Shown in pieces: positions 19,450 to 28,042 of a DNA stretch of 64,000 bases. Under the pieces are notes generated by a model, which saw only the letters and a list, made by a program, of their open reading frames with translations, was not told the origin of the DNA and ran no database searches. Source of the stretch: CAVUCH01 sp963763095 (GTDB lineage Bacteria; Acidobacteriota; Vicinamibacteria; Vicinamibacterales; JAENWD01); contig CAVXNR010000018.1 in the NCBI GenBank assembly GCA_963763095.1, positions 124,001-188,000 on the forward strand, given 5' to 3'. The first letter of the stretch is position 1. The number at the start of each line of letters is the position of its first letter. Position numbers and translations under genes: made by a program.

Positions 19450-21804
19450 ATGTCCTCTCCCGCGTTGCGCGCTTCTGGAACCTTGGGTTGGCTGCTCGTC
19501 TGTCTTCTGCTGACGCCCGTAACATCGCGCGCGGATGCGCCGGACTCCGCCCCCGCGGGTGCGAGCGCGACGTATCGGTTCGAGATCGTCCCCGGCCCGC
19601 TCGACACGGCTATCGACGCGTTCACACACGTGACCGGGGCCCGCGTGATTGTTCCGGACGGGGCCACGATCACCGGGCTGTCGTCCAGTGGCGTAACCGG
19701 CATCTACACGGCCGACCAGGCGCTCGCCATGATCGTGAGCGGCACGGGGCTCCAGTCGCGTCTCACCGACGTCGGGTCCTACGCGCTCGAGGTCCGCATC
19801 ACGACCGAGGGGATCCAGGTGGATGGCTTTGCCGCCCACGAGGTCACCGGCACCGAGACCGCAACGAGAACCTACACGCCCCTCCGGAACGTGCCACAGG
19901 CCATCACCGTGGTCACCCGCGAAATGATTGCCGACCAGTCGATGCAGAGCCTGGCCGACGTGGTGCGGTATGTCCCCGGTGTGGGGATGGCCCAGGGCGA
20001 AGGTAACCGCGACGCGGCCGTCTTCCGCGGCAACAGCTCCACGGGCGACTTTTTCGTCGATGGAATCCGCGACGACGTGCAGTACTTCAGGGACCTGTAC
20101 AACGTGGACCGCGTCGAGGCGCTCAAGGGACCGAACGCCATGATCTTCGGACGCGGAGGCGCCGGCGGGGTCATCAACCGGACGACACGCCAGGCCAACT
20201 GGACTGCCGCGCGCGAAGCCACCGTGCAGGTCGGCTCGTTCGACAACCGCCGGGCGATGATCGACGTTGGGGATCGGGTGGGGGACCGCGCAGCCGTGCG
20301 GGCGACCGGCATGTACGAGAACTCCGACAGCTACCGCGACGGCGTCGGTCTCGAACGCTACGGTATCAACCCGACGGTGGCGTTCACCCTGGGATCGGGC
20401 ACCATCCTGCGCGCCGGCTACGAGCGCTTCCACGACGAGCGCACGGCCGACCGCGGCGTGTCGTCGTGGAACGGCCGACCGGTCGAAACGCACCCGTCGA
20501 CGTTCTTCGGTAATCCCGACGAGAGCGTCGCGCGCGCCACGGTCGATGCGCTGACCGCCGGCCTGGAGCACCGGTTCACGCAGCGCGTGTCGCTCCGCAA
20601 CCGCACGCGATTCGCCTCGTACGACAAGTTCTACCAGAACGTGTATGCCGGGGGCGTCGTGCAGCCCGATGGCCTGAGCGTGCCGATCGCGGCGTACAAC
20701 AACCTGACCGACCGCCAGAACCTGTTCAGCCAGACCGATCTGAACGTGTTCGTCACCACCGGGCGCTTCAGGCACACCCTCGTCCTCGGCAGCGAGCTCG
20801 GGCGGCAATCCACCGACAACTTCCGCGAGACTGGCTACTTCGGTTCGGGCGCCACGACGGTGCTCGCGCCGGTCGCGAATCCGCAGATATCTGACCCGGT
20901 CACCTTCCGGCAGAGTGAGACGGATGCGGACAACCACGGCGTGGCTACGGTTGCCGCGCTGTATGCGCAGGATCAGGTCGAGCTGTCGCGGCACGTGCAG
21001 GCCGTCGTCGGCTTGCGCTACGACGATTTCCGGGTGGACTTCCGGAACAATCGCACCGGCGCCGCGTTCGAGACCGTCGATCGGCTGTTCTCGCCGCGTG
21101 CGGGCCTGATCGTGAAGCCGGTCGAAGCCGTCTCGCTGTATACGAGCTACTCACTCGCCTATGTGCCGCGGGCGGGCGACCAGCTCGCGTCGCTGACCCT
21201 GTCGAACGAGGCGCTCGAGCCCGAGCAGTTCACCAACTACGAGGTGGGGGCCAAGTGGGACGTGCGCCCCACGCTCTCGTTCTCGAGCGCGGTGTTCCGG
21301 CTGGATCGCACCAACGTCGTCGTGCCTGACCCGGTTGACCCCACCCGCTCACTGCTCGTGGACGGGCAGCGGACGAAGGGCATCGAAGTCGGCGCTTCGG
21401 GCACGCCCGCCGCCGCATGGCACGTGATGGCAGCCTACAGCTACCAGGATGGCGTCATCACGCGCACGCTGTCAGCCTCAGCCCTCGCCGGCGCCCGGCT
21501 GGCGCAGCTGCCGCGCCACACGTTCTCGATCTGGAACCGGGTCGACTTCTCCCGGGTGTGGGCTGCGGGCCTCGGGATCGTGCGGCGCGGCGACATGTTC
21601 GCATCGACCGACAACGCCGTCACCATCCCTGCGTTTGTCCGGGTCGATGCGGCGGTGTTCGCCAACCTGTCCTCGCGCGTGCGGGCCCAGATCAACCTCG
21701 AGAACCTGCTGAACGAGCGGTACTACGCGTCCGCGAACAACAACTTCAACATCACCCCCGGCTCGCCTCGTGCCGTGCGCGTGACGCTGACGACGCGATT
21801 CTAG
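19450..21804 (+). CDS. TonB-dependent siderophore receptor with STN domain
   Basis: 784 residues from the ATG at 19450; a GTG at 19441 is in frame. A signal peptide (1-29) is followed by a secretin/TonB N-terminal (STN) domain (about 38-95: F-E-I-V-P-G-P-L-D-T-A-I, I-Y-T-A-D-Q-A-L-A-M-I), then the plug (V-P-Q-A-I-T-V-V-T-R-E, G-D-F-F-V-D-G-I-R-D-D, V-E-A-L-K-G-P-N-A-M-I-F-G-R-G) and a 22-strand barrel ending L-T-T-R-F. The plug signature fits catecholate-siderophore receptors such as Fiu. STN domains usually allow signalling to an anti-sigma factor, but no FecIR-type genes are nearby. It imports ferric siderophores across the outer membrane using TonB energy. A Fur-box-like palindrome precedes the gene. 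It is complete with no frameshift. Confidence 0.92.
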   Translation: MSSPALRASGTLGWLLVCLLLTPVTSRADAPDSAPAGASATYRFEIVPGPLDTAIDAFTHVTGARVIVPDGATITGLSSSGVTGIYTADQALAMIVSGTGLQSRLTDVGSYALEVRITTEGIQVDGFAAHEVTGTETATRTYTPLRNVPQAITVVTREMIADQSMQSLADVVRYVPGVGMAQGEGNRDAAVFRGNSSTGDFFVDGIRDDVQYFRDLYNVDRVEALKGPNAMIFGRGGAGGVINRTTRQANWTAAREATVQVGSFDNRRAMIDVGDRVGDRAAVRATGMYENSDSYRDGVGLERYGINPTVAFTLGSGTILRAGYERFHDERTADRGVSSWNGRPVETHPSTFFGNPDESVARATVDALTAGLEHRFTQRVSLRNRTRFASYDKFYQNVYAGGVVQPDGLSVPIAAYNNLTDRQNLFSQTDLNVFVTTGRFRHTLVLGSELGRQSTDNFRETGYFGSGATTVLAPVANPQISDPVTFRQSETDADNHGVATVAALYAQDQVELSRHVQAVVGLRYDDFRVDFRNNRTGAAFETVDRLFSPRAGLIVKPVEAVSLYTSYSLAYVPRAGDQLASLTLSNEALEPEQFTNYEVGAKWDVRPTLSFSSAVFRLDRTNVVVPDPVDPTRSLLVDGQRTKGIEVGASGTPAAAWHVMAAYSYQDGVITRTLSASALAGARLAQLPRHTFSIWNRVDFSRVWAAGLGIVRRGDMFASTDNAVTIPAFVRVDAAVFANLSSRVRAQINLENLLNERYYASANNNFNITPGSPRAVRVTLTTRF

Positions 21805-21878
21805 ACATCAGGATCAGGCTGCAGACGCGAGGCTGCGGGCCGGTCTGGCCTCGGGCCTTGGACGGCGCGGGCCGGCCG

Positions 21879-22313
21879 CTACCGCACCACGTCCAGATCG
21901 ACCGTCGCGTTCTGAAGCGTCACGCCCAGCGCATCCACTTTGATTGTGAGCGATACGGGGATGTCCAGCGATGACACCGGTGCACCGGTGTCTCGATGCT
22001 TGATGTCCAGTCTCACACCTCGCCCCGTCACCTCGAGCCCTCCCTGGACGACCCGGGTGTGGAGCTCGCCTGCCAGCTCGGGGCGATATCGCTGAAATAC
22101 GTCCTGGATTGCCGCCGTCACGAAGTCCCGCACCGTCGCCGCCTGCTCGTCGATGATGTCCTTCACCAGCTGACTGGCGAATGTCGATACCCGGGGCCCG
22201 TACTGGTCGAATGTTTTCGTGCTGATTTCCTGGACGAGACCTTCGATCTTCGGCACCACCGTCGCGCTGACGTCCTTGCCGATCGTGTCGATGAACGTGT
22301 TCACATCAGACAT
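21879..22313 (-). CDS. 144-residue protein of unknown function
   Basis: The ATG at 22313 is preceded by GGAGGT with 9 nt spacing. There is no signal peptide or membrane helix. The N-terminal two thirds look alpha-helical (V-P-K-I-E-G-L-V-Q-E-I-S-T-K-T-F, Q-L-V-K-D-I-I-D-E-Q-A-A-T-V); the last third alternates as beta strands (L-T-I-K-V-D-A-L-G-V-T-L). It lies 59 bp after another small unknown gene (22373-22600), whose beta-rich part looks similar in style, so the two may form a pair. No family is recognised. Confidence 0.7.
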   Translation of the reverse strand: MSDVNTFIDTIGKDVSATVVPKIEGLVQEISTKTFDQYGPRVSTFASQLVKDIIDEQAATVRDFVTAAIQDVFQRYRPELAGELHTRVVQGGLEVTGRGVRLDIKHRDTGAPVSSLDIPVSLTIKVDALGVTLQNATVDLDVVR

Positions 22314-22372
22314 AGCCCGTGACCTCCAGACCGGACCCTTTCACAACCCACCAATCTCTGGGGAACAGGCGT

Positions 22373-22600
22373 TCACCGGATCTGCGGCAGCGGGATGACG
22401 ACGGTGCCGACCTTCACATCCGCGGTGATGGGCGCCTTGATGTTGACCAGGTCCTTGTTCTTCTTCTGGTCCCGAACAGTCGAGAAGACCTGTCCCTTGA
22501 CCGACACGCCGCCGTCCACCAACGCGATGGTGAAGGTGCCGTTCAAGCGGATCGTGTTCCGCTCGACGAGATTGCTGACGAGATCGTCGACGAGAGACAT
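22373..22600 (-). CDS. 75-residue beta-rich protein of unknown function
   Basis: Starts M-S-L-V-D-D-L-V-S-N-L-V-E-R-N at an ATG at 22600, preceded by GGAGG with 9 nt spacing. A longer in-frame extension up to 23248 is antisense to the GH51 gene and is rejected. The core (G-T-F-T-I-A-L-V-D-G-G-V-S-V-K-G-Q) reads as consecutive beta strands, followed by I-K-A-P-I-T-A-D-V-K-V-G. There is no signal peptide. It is co-directional with the next unknown gene, 59 bp downstream. Function unknown. Confidence 0.65.
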   Translation of the reverse strand: MSLVDDLVSNLVERNTIRLNGTFTIALVDGGVSVKGQVFSTVRDQKKNKDLVNIKAPITADVKVGTVVIPLPQIR

Positions 22601-22656
22601 GTGCAAGATCCTCCACTGGGGCGGGTGAACCGTATCACGTTCGGCCGTCAGCGCCG

Positions 22657-24222
22657 TTATCGCAGCTCCAGCACCACGAGAGACTTCGCCGGCAGCTGCA
22701 CCGTGAGCGTCTCGCCTGCGACCGTTGCGCCGGTAAACGGAGCCGGACGCACGGCGTCGGGCTGCTCGAATGTGTTGTGCGCGTTCATGCGGTCCGCCGT
22801 CAGGATACGGCCCGACACCGCCGTGACGGACTGGCCGCGCACGGAGACGTTGATGGTCCGCGCCTGGTTCGGATCGACGTTGGTCAGCGTGACGTGGATC
22901 CGCCCGCTGGTGTCGCGAGACGCCGTCGCGCTGACCGCGGGCATCGTCCGGTCGCCCTGGACATAGCGTCCGGCGTCGAGCGCGATCGGCAGCAGCACGG
23001 CCTCGTGATGCACGGTGTAGAACTCGAACACGTGATACGTCGGCGTGAGCAGCATCTGCTGTTTCTGCGTCAGGATCATCGCCTGCAGCACGTTCACGGT
23101 CTGTGCGATGTTCGCCATCCTCACGCGGTCCGCGTGCTTGTTGAAGGCGTCGAACGAGACTGAAGCGACGAGCGCGTCGCGCAGGGAGTTCTGCTGGTAC
23201 AGAAAGCCTGGATTCGTTCCGGGCTCGACCTGGTGCCAGGTGCCCCATTCACCCACCACGAGCCACACGCGCTTCTTGGGGTCGTACCGGTCCATGATTG
23301 CGGCGTGGCGGGTGATGAGGTCGTCGAATCCCATCGCCTGCTGCATCAGCTCCGCCCACTCGGCCTCGGTGAAGACCGTGGCCTGGCCCTTCTTTTCCCA
23401 GGTGCCCGTGAGCATGTAGTGGTGCAGGTCGATACCGTCGATCATTCGGCCGGCATCGCGCATCATGACTTCCATCCACGCGTACCCGTCGTCGCTCGGT
23501 CCGGTCGCGATGCGGAAGGGACGCACCTCGCCGTACGTGGGCAGGAAGCTTGCGTAGCGCTTGAACTCGTCTGCGTAGTACTCCGGTCGCATGTTGCCGC
23601 CGCACCCCCAGCTCTCGTTTCCGACGCCCCAGAAGCGCACGTTCCAGGGATCCTGCCGGCCGTTGCGGCGCCGCAGATCCGCCATCGGGCCGACGCCGGG
23701 ATGATTCACGTACTCCCACCACTCCTGCATCTCCTGCACCGTTCCGCTGCCGACGTTGCCGACGATGAAGGGCTCGGCTCCGAGCTTTTGCGTGAGCTCC
23801 AGGAATTCGTGCGTGCCGACGCCGTTGTCTTCGGTGACGCCGCCCCAGTTGTTGTTCACGACTGTCGGCCGCTTCTCGCGTGGGCCGATGCCGTCCTTCC
23901 AGTGGTAGTAGTCGGCAAAGCACCCGCCGGGCCAGCGCAGGTTGGGGATCTTGATCGCGCGGAGCGCCTGCACCACGTCGTCACGCATGCGCCAGCCGCC
24001 GCTGCTGTCTTTCGTCCAGATACCGTCGTAGATCAAGCGACCCAGATGCTCGGCGAAGTGGCCGTAGATGTGCCGGCTGATTGTGTCGCGGCCCTGATCG
24101 GCGTTCACGATCAGCGTCTGCGGCGGGTGTGCTCCTGGTTGGGAGGTCGCCGCAACAGGAGCCATGACGCCCACGAGCACGGACACTGTCAGGATGCGCA
24201 TCGTCTTCGCAAAGTCGCTCAT
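22657..24222 (-). CDS. secreted GH51 alpha-L-arabinofuranosidase
   Basis: 521 residues. The ATG at 24222 lies 8 nt after GGAGGAGT. A signal peptide (about 8-27) is followed by the GH51 start: I-S-R-H-I-Y-G-H-F-A-E-H-L-G-R-L-I-Y-D-G-I-W, L-R-W-P-G-G-C-F-A-D-Y-Y, then G-V-G-N-E-S-W-G-C-G-G with the acid/base Glu and L-V-V-G-E-W-G-T-W with the nucleophile Glu, and a C-terminal beta-sandwich. It releases terminal arabinofuranose from arabinan or arabinoxylan. GH51 enzymes are often intracellular; the signal peptide suggests a periplasmic or secreted form here. Its neighbours are not carbohydrate genes. Confidence 0.93.
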   Translation of the reverse strand: MSDFAKTMRILTVSVLVGVMAPVAATSQPGAHPPQTLIVNADQGRDTISRHIYGHFAEHLGRLIYDGIWTKDSSGGWRMRDDVVQALRAIKIPNLRWPGGCFADYYHWKDGIGPREKRPTVVNNNWGGVTEDNGVGTHEFLELTQKLGAEPFIVGNVGSGTVQEMQEWWEYVNHPGVGPMADLRRRNGRQDPWNVRFWGVGNESWGCGGNMRPEYYADEFKRYASFLPTYGEVRPFRIATGPSDDGYAWMEVMMRDAGRMIDGIDLHHYMLTGTWEKKGQATVFTEAEWAELMQQAMGFDDLITRHAAIMDRYDPKKRVWLVVGEWGTWHQVEPGTNPGFLYQQNSLRDALVASVSFDAFNKHADRVRMANIAQTVNVLQAMILTQKQQMLLTPTYHVFEFYTVHHEAVLLPIALDAGRYVQGDRTMPAVSATASRDTSGRIHVTLTNVDPNQARTINVSVRGQSVTAVSGRILTADRMNAHNTFEQPDAVRPAPFTGATVAGETLTVQLPAKSLVVLELR

Positions 24223-24415
24223 CGGTCCACTCCTCCGTCCCGGGTGTGCTGTCGCCGGGTGCGTTGATCACACCGGACCCTTCGCTGCATGTCGCCCGGA
24301 TCGTGCCGTTCGGATGCCTGCGAAGGATACCGTCCGCTCTCGCTGAGCGCCAGCCCTCGACCGGCACGTGGCGCACCGGTGCGAACCGTCTCCGACGCGG
24401 TGCTCGAGGATCGCG

Positions 24416-24629
24416 TTGACGCTCTACTTCGATAGAAGCAGCCTCGCAAAGCTTTATGTGTCGGAGTCGGGCATACGTGATCCGCCAGCTCGTGGAGGCT
24501 GCGACGTCGTGGCCATCACCAGTGGCGTACACGGGTGCGTGTGCTGGCAATCCGGGCAGATTGGCCGATCGCGCCCTTGGGAACGATGCGCTGGCCAGCA
24601 TCAGGACGTGTGCCTTCTTGGCCCCGTAG
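24416..24629 (+). pseudogene. vapC-like PIN-domain toxin relic
   Basis: From a TTG at 24416 the frame reads T-L-Y-F-D-R-S-S-L-A-K-L-Y-V-S-E-S-G, a clear VapC N-terminus with its first catalytic Asp. After a shift near 24467 the next frame gives V-I-R-Q-L-V-E-A-A-T-S and P-V-A-Y-T, the usual next VapC segment, then decays to a TAG at 24629. The C-terminal catalytic residues and a convincing antitoxin are missing. The remainder of 24223-24763 shows no gene. Confidence 0.5.
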
Positions 24630-24673
24630 CTGACCCGCTCGTCTGCTGCACCGCTACCTCTACAGTTGGCAGG

Positions 24674-24780
24674 CGCGCAAATTGCTAATGCCTCGCGCAA
24701 ATTGCGATTGGTGCAGCACCACGGTTTCAGCGAGGCGATTTCGTGGACAACAAAGGGACGATCATGAGAAGCAATTTGCG
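24674..24780. promoter_or_regulatory. repeated GCAAATTGC sites upstream of the PEP-CTERM gene
   Basis: CGCGCAAATTGC occurs at 24674-24685 and 24694-24705, exactly 20 bp apart (about two helix turns). An inverted copy, GCAATTTGCG, is at 24771-24780 just inside the coding start. Tandem in-phase sites suggest a cooperative operator. The cognate regulator is unknown. Confidence 0.4.
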
Positions 24781-25425
24781 TGTCGCGTTGTTGGCCGTTG
24801 GGGTGGGCGTGTTGCTTCAGCGCACCCTCGCGAGCTGACCAGATCGCACTGACTGGCGGCGTCCTCGATCTCGCGGTGAGCGCAAGCACCGGTAGCGCCG
24901 GTGGTTTCCAGCTGGTCGGTGACCGTGGCTTCACGTTCGACGTCTCCAGAATGCACGCATTCTTCGTCGGACTAGGTTATCCACTGGTTCCCGGCACACC
25001 GTCACGTTGGAGGGTCGGGCAAGCGGACTGGACCTGTCGGGTACGGTCACGGTGGACGGCATGACCTACACCGACGTGGGAGGTTTGACCTCCTCCTCTT
25101 GGGCCTTCCTGGAGATCACAACGATGCAGGCGACACTACCATCGGTGCTGAGCCCCCCTCAGAGATCACGACTCCGTTCATGCTTGATGTCATCTTCTCT
25201 GCCGATGACGGCCAGTTGCGCCATTCTCTCTTCGGTTCAGGGTTGGCGACGATCTTCCTGGATGAAGACAGAGGCTTCGGGGTGCCGAGCTGGCTGGTCA
25301 CCGGCGTCCGCGCGGAGTTGTCCAGTGATCCGGCGGCACCCGTGCCTGAACCCGCCTCCCTCTCCCTCCTCGCCCTCGGCCTCGTGGGGCTGGGCGCACG
25401 AAGGTGGCGACAGCGGAAGGCATAG
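24764..25425 (+). CDS. PEP-CTERM exported protein, several frameshifts
   Basis: The ATG at 24764 begins a signal peptide (M-R-S-N-L-R-V-A-L-L-A-V-G-V-G-V). Three frames are needed to follow the protein: S-R-A-D-Q-I-A-L-T-G-G-V-L-D, then V-T-L-E-G-R-A-S-G-L-D-L-S-G-T-V-T-V-D-G, then P-F-M-L-D-V-I-F-S-A-D-D-G, with shifts near 24822, 25000 and 25110. The C-terminus is a full PEP-CTERM signal: V-P-E-P-A-S, a hydrophobic helix, and R-R-W-R-Q-R-K. Exosortase removes this tag during export, often in exopolysaccharide-producing bacteria. The middle is beta-rich without a known domain. Three shifts in about 660 bp could mean real decay. A hairpin terminator follows. Confidence 0.75.
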
Positions 25426-25906
25426 CGTCCAGACGCAGCCTCGCTTCAACAGGAGCCGCCGCCGGGGTGGCTCTTGTTGCGTCTGGGCATCAGGCGCACC
25501 AGCGCTACGTGCGCCGTGCCCTTCGTCTCCTCCGACCCTGACGCCTGGATGCGCCCCTACTACGAGGCGGACGTCACTATCACTCCAGCGCCCTCGACCC
25601 TCGAATCTGACTTGGAACTCACTTGTCAGTGGCCAGAGATCGCGTACCCAGTCGATTCCGGGTCGAATCAGTGCCTTGCTCACGAGTCGCTCGACCGGTA
25701 GCGGTTCGTGCGACACGATCGCTGAATGGCTGTAGATGGCCTTGTCATCTGGATAGAACCTAACTGCGTAGACGACGCCATGCGGCGTCTTTTCCGGATT
25801 CGAATTCCGGCTGCATCAGGGCTTCGAAGTGCCGCAACTCTTCGTGTAGCCAAGCTTGGTAATCCGCCGCTGGGCGCACGAGGGTAACCTCGTTGGCGGA
25901 GTCCAT
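25237..25906 (-). CDS. hypothetical protein, frameshifted, C-terminus uncertain
   Basis: From the ATG at 25906 the frame reads M-D-S-A-N-E-V-T-L-V-R-P, then Y-Q-A-W-L-H-E-E-L-R-H-F-E-A-L-M-Q-P-E-F, and ends after about 45 codons. Removing one base near 25800 continues it sensibly: H-G-V-V-Y-A-V-R-F-Y-P-D-D-K-A-I-Y, I-V-S-H-E-P-L-P-V-E-R-L-V, W-V-R-D-L-W-P-L-T-S-E. The frame stays open to 25237, but it would then run through the terminator hairpin and antisense to the PEP-CTERM gene, so the true end is probably near 25560-25590. No family is recognised. Confidence 0.45.
25447..25479 (+). terminator. hairpin after the PEP-CTERM gene
   Basis: CAACAGGAGCC pairs with GGCTCTTGTTG (one G-U pair) around an 11-nt GC-rich loop, 22 bp after the stop. 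It has no clean T-run. Confidence 0.55.
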
Positions 25907-26086
25907 GCGCCGGGCCCGCGAGCAACGAGTCAAACGGCTCGAAGACGCGGGCGAGGCAAGTGTTCAGGTCGGGTGAGCGGAGCGAGCCGAGGGCGATTGG
26001 GATACAACCGGGTGTCAGCCAGATGTCAGCCAACGCTCGATGCCGCAAAGACCGATTTCCAAGGTCCGTAAATACGCTAGGAAAAC

Positions 26087-26163
<77 letters not shown>

Positions 26164-26196
26164 TTGTAAACATGAGGGTGACACTTCCGGGGAGCG

Positions 26197-26318
26197 CTGG
26201 CGGAGCCCCGGGCGGATGTCCATCATACCGCGGTGGCCGCCGGACTCCTTGCCCGGGGCCTCCGCCAGTGTCCCGGCGGCACGCCGAGGGCGGAGGGCCC
26301 GCTGAACGTTCAGCGGGC
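26197..26318. repeat. inverted repeat and 22-bp perfect palindrome upstream of the selenoprotein gene
   Basis: CTGGCGGAGCCCCGGGC (26197-26213) is matched by its near-perfect inverse at 26251-26268, giving a stable hairpin. Next, 26297-26318 is a perfect 22-bp palindrome centred on GAACGTTC. Both lie between the divergent tRNA-Pro and the thioredoxin-like gene and may be operators or transcript hairpins. Confidence 0.5.
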
Positions 26319-26359
26319 GCGCGGCTTGCAGGACACGTCTCTTTCTCCCGGAGGGACTC

Positions 26360-26953
26360 ATGGCCGACACAAGCGCACCGATCACGTGGCTTCACGATCT
26401 GCACGAGGCGCTGGAAGAGGCAGGGCGTCGAGACATGCACGTGCTGCTCGACTTCAGCGCCGCTCCGCTTTGAACAGGGTGTGCTCGGCTGGATGCCGAG
26501 GTTTACCCCGACCCCCGAGTTGTGGATCTCATCGCGACCCACTTCGTACCGGTACGCGTGCATGCGAAGGAGCAGCCGGAGCAATTCCAGGACCTGGGCG
26601 CGCGATTCGACGCGCAGTGGACGCCCACAACGCTCATCGTTGACCACTCGGGCCACGAGAAACATCGGATTGAAGGCTTTCTTCCGGCTGACGACTTCCT
26701 GGCGCAGCTTCGGCTCGGCCTGGCCCACTCCAAATTCAGCCGCGGCCTGTTCACCGAGGCCGCGCAGCAGTTCTCGGCCGTGGTCGAGAATCACTCGAAC
26801 ACCGACGCGGCCGCGGAGGCGCTCTACTGGGCTGGCGTGGCGCGATACAAGGCCATGAACGATCCCGCCGCGCTCAGCGCCACGGCGGAGGAGTTCCGGA
26901 CGCGCTACTCCGACACGAGCTGGGCGAAGAAAGCGTCGGTGTGGGGAAAGTGA
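26360..26953 (+). CDS. probable selenocysteine-containing thioredoxin-like protein (UGA at codon 38)
   Basis: GGAGGG precedes the ATG at 26360 by 4 nt. The frame runs to TGA at 26471-26473 and then, with no shift, another 160 codons to the stop at 26953. Read through, the site is D-F-S-A-A-P-L-U-T-G-C-A-R-L-D-A-E-V-Y, so the UGA occupies the first redox position of a C-x-x-C motif, giving U-x-x-C. Sequence on both sides fits one thioredoxin fold (residues about 10-125: H-V-L-L-D-F-S, V-D-L-I-A-T-H-F-V-P-V-R-V, W-T-P-T-T-L-I-V-D); a TPR-like helical tail follows (residues about 135-197). A SECIS-like hairpin lies directly after the UGA. It is probably a cytoplasmic thiol/selenol oxidoreductase. 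The alternatives are a Cys codon misread as TGA or a nonsense mutation. Confidence 0.7.
26477..26508 (+). promoter_or_regulatory. candidate bacterial SECIS element
   Basis: CTCGGC (26484-26489) and GCCGAG (26495-26500) form a perfect 6-bp stem with the 5-nt loop TGGAT. GGGT (26477-26480) and ACCC (26505-26508) extend it across an internal loop. The apical loop begins 16 nt after the UGA and contains GG, matching the known spacing of bacterial SECIS hairpins that recruit SelB. Confidence 0.6.
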
Positions 26954-26957
26954 TTCC

Positions 26958-27815
26958 TCAGTCGAGATACTTCACGAACACCACCTCGTTGCGCGCCTCG
27001 TTGTAGACGAGTTCGTCGACGAGGGATCGGGTGATGGCGATCCCCAGGCCGCCGGGTCGGAGGCCCTGCTCCTCGCGGACGATCGCATGACGGAGAGGGT
27101 CGTCCTCCGGGTTGCACACGGCGGCGTGGCACAGCGCCTCGATGTTGAAGCCCTCGCCCGGGTCCGCGATGCGATAGAGCAGCATCCGCTTCGTGCGCAG
27201 GCACGAGATGCGCACCTTGCGCGCGGGATCGAGCTTGCCGCCCCATTCCACCGCGTTGAAGAGCAGCTCGCGGAAGGCCGCTGCCACGGATTCACGCACG
27301 TCCTGGTCGAGACCCGTCTCGAGCTGCATCACGAAGCCTTGCACGCGCTCGGCCACGGCGAGTGAGCACGGCGCCATCAACTCGAGCCACTCGGGGCGCG
27401 CGGAGACGACTTCGATTGGCAGCGTCGCGGCCGGCGCAGCAGCCACAACCTCCTTCACGACGTCGACGATCTCGGCCGGCGCGAAGGGCTTCCGCAGGTA
27501 CCTGAATGCCTGCCCTTCGATCGAGCGGACCAGCGTCTCCGGGGTGTCATCCGCGGTCATCATCACGACCGCGGGCGGCGCGGGCAGCGCGCGTGCCTTT
27601 TCGAGCACGTCGAGTCCGTTCATGCCCGGCAGGTTCACGTCGAGCAGCATCACGTCGGTCGTGGCACCGCTGAGCTGCAGCAATGCCTCGGGCCCGTCGG
27701 ACGCCTGCGCCACGCTGTAGCCGGCGGCCGCAAGAAGCGACGAGAGCGCATGGGAGAGTGCCCGGTCGTCGTCCACGATGAGAACGCGGGTTTGCCCTGC
27801 ATTGCTGGGTGTCAT
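26958..27815 (-). CDS. response regulator with anti-sigma-type ATPase output domain
   Basis: 285 residues. A receiver domain (8-125) has the acidic pair V-D-D-D, phospho-acceptor Asp near 59 (M-L-L-D-V-N-L-P-G) and conserved Lys near 109 (R-K-P-F). The C-terminal half is a GHKL ATPase of RsbW/SpoIIAB type: N-box F-R-E-L-L-F-N-A-V-E-W, G1 I-A-D-P-G-E-G-F and G2 G-G-L-G-I-A-I. There is no dimerisation/His-phosphotransfer domain, so it is probably a phosphorylation-controlled Ser kinase or anti-sigma factor rather than a histidine kinase. It converges on the selenoprotein gene, 4 bp between stops, and is divergent from the hybrid kinase, its likely partner. Confidence 0.9.
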   Translation of the reverse strand: MTPSNAGQTRVLIVDDDRALSHALSSLLAAAGYSVAQASDGPEALLQLSGATTDVMLLDVNLPGMNGLDVLEKARALPAPPAVVMMTADDTPETLVRSIEGQAFRYLRKPFAPAEIVDVVKEVVAAAPAATLPIEVVSARPEWLELMAPCSLAVAERVQGFVMQLETGLDQDVRESVAAAFRELLFNAVEWGGKLDPARKVRISCLRTKRMLLYRIADPGEGFNIEALCHAAVCNPEDDPLRHAIVREEQGLRPGGLGIAITRSLVDELVYNEARNEVVFVKYLD

Positions 27816-28042
27816 GGGACCTCACCGGAAAAACGAGCCTGCGTGCCTGAACGAATGCGGTACGCAGGGTGCCCTGGTGCGTCGGGAGAGGAGCGAGTCC
27901 ATCGGTGCCGCTGGCGCCGGAGAGTGGGTCGCTTCCACGTGTGTATTGTGCATCTTGCATTGTGGGTTGCGCGAATGGTCCCCTCTTCCCTCCGATTCGG
28001 ATAGTGTACTTCCGCCCGGCAACCGCGCGGGAGGTGATCCCG

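Noticed and set aside
19126..20994. 622-codon minus-strand open frame
   Set aside because: Antisense to the TonB receptor; the receptor frame has full-length homology.
22601..23248. N-terminal extension of the 75-residue gene
   Set aside because: It would run antisense through the GH51 catalytic region; the ATG at 22600 has its own ribosome site.
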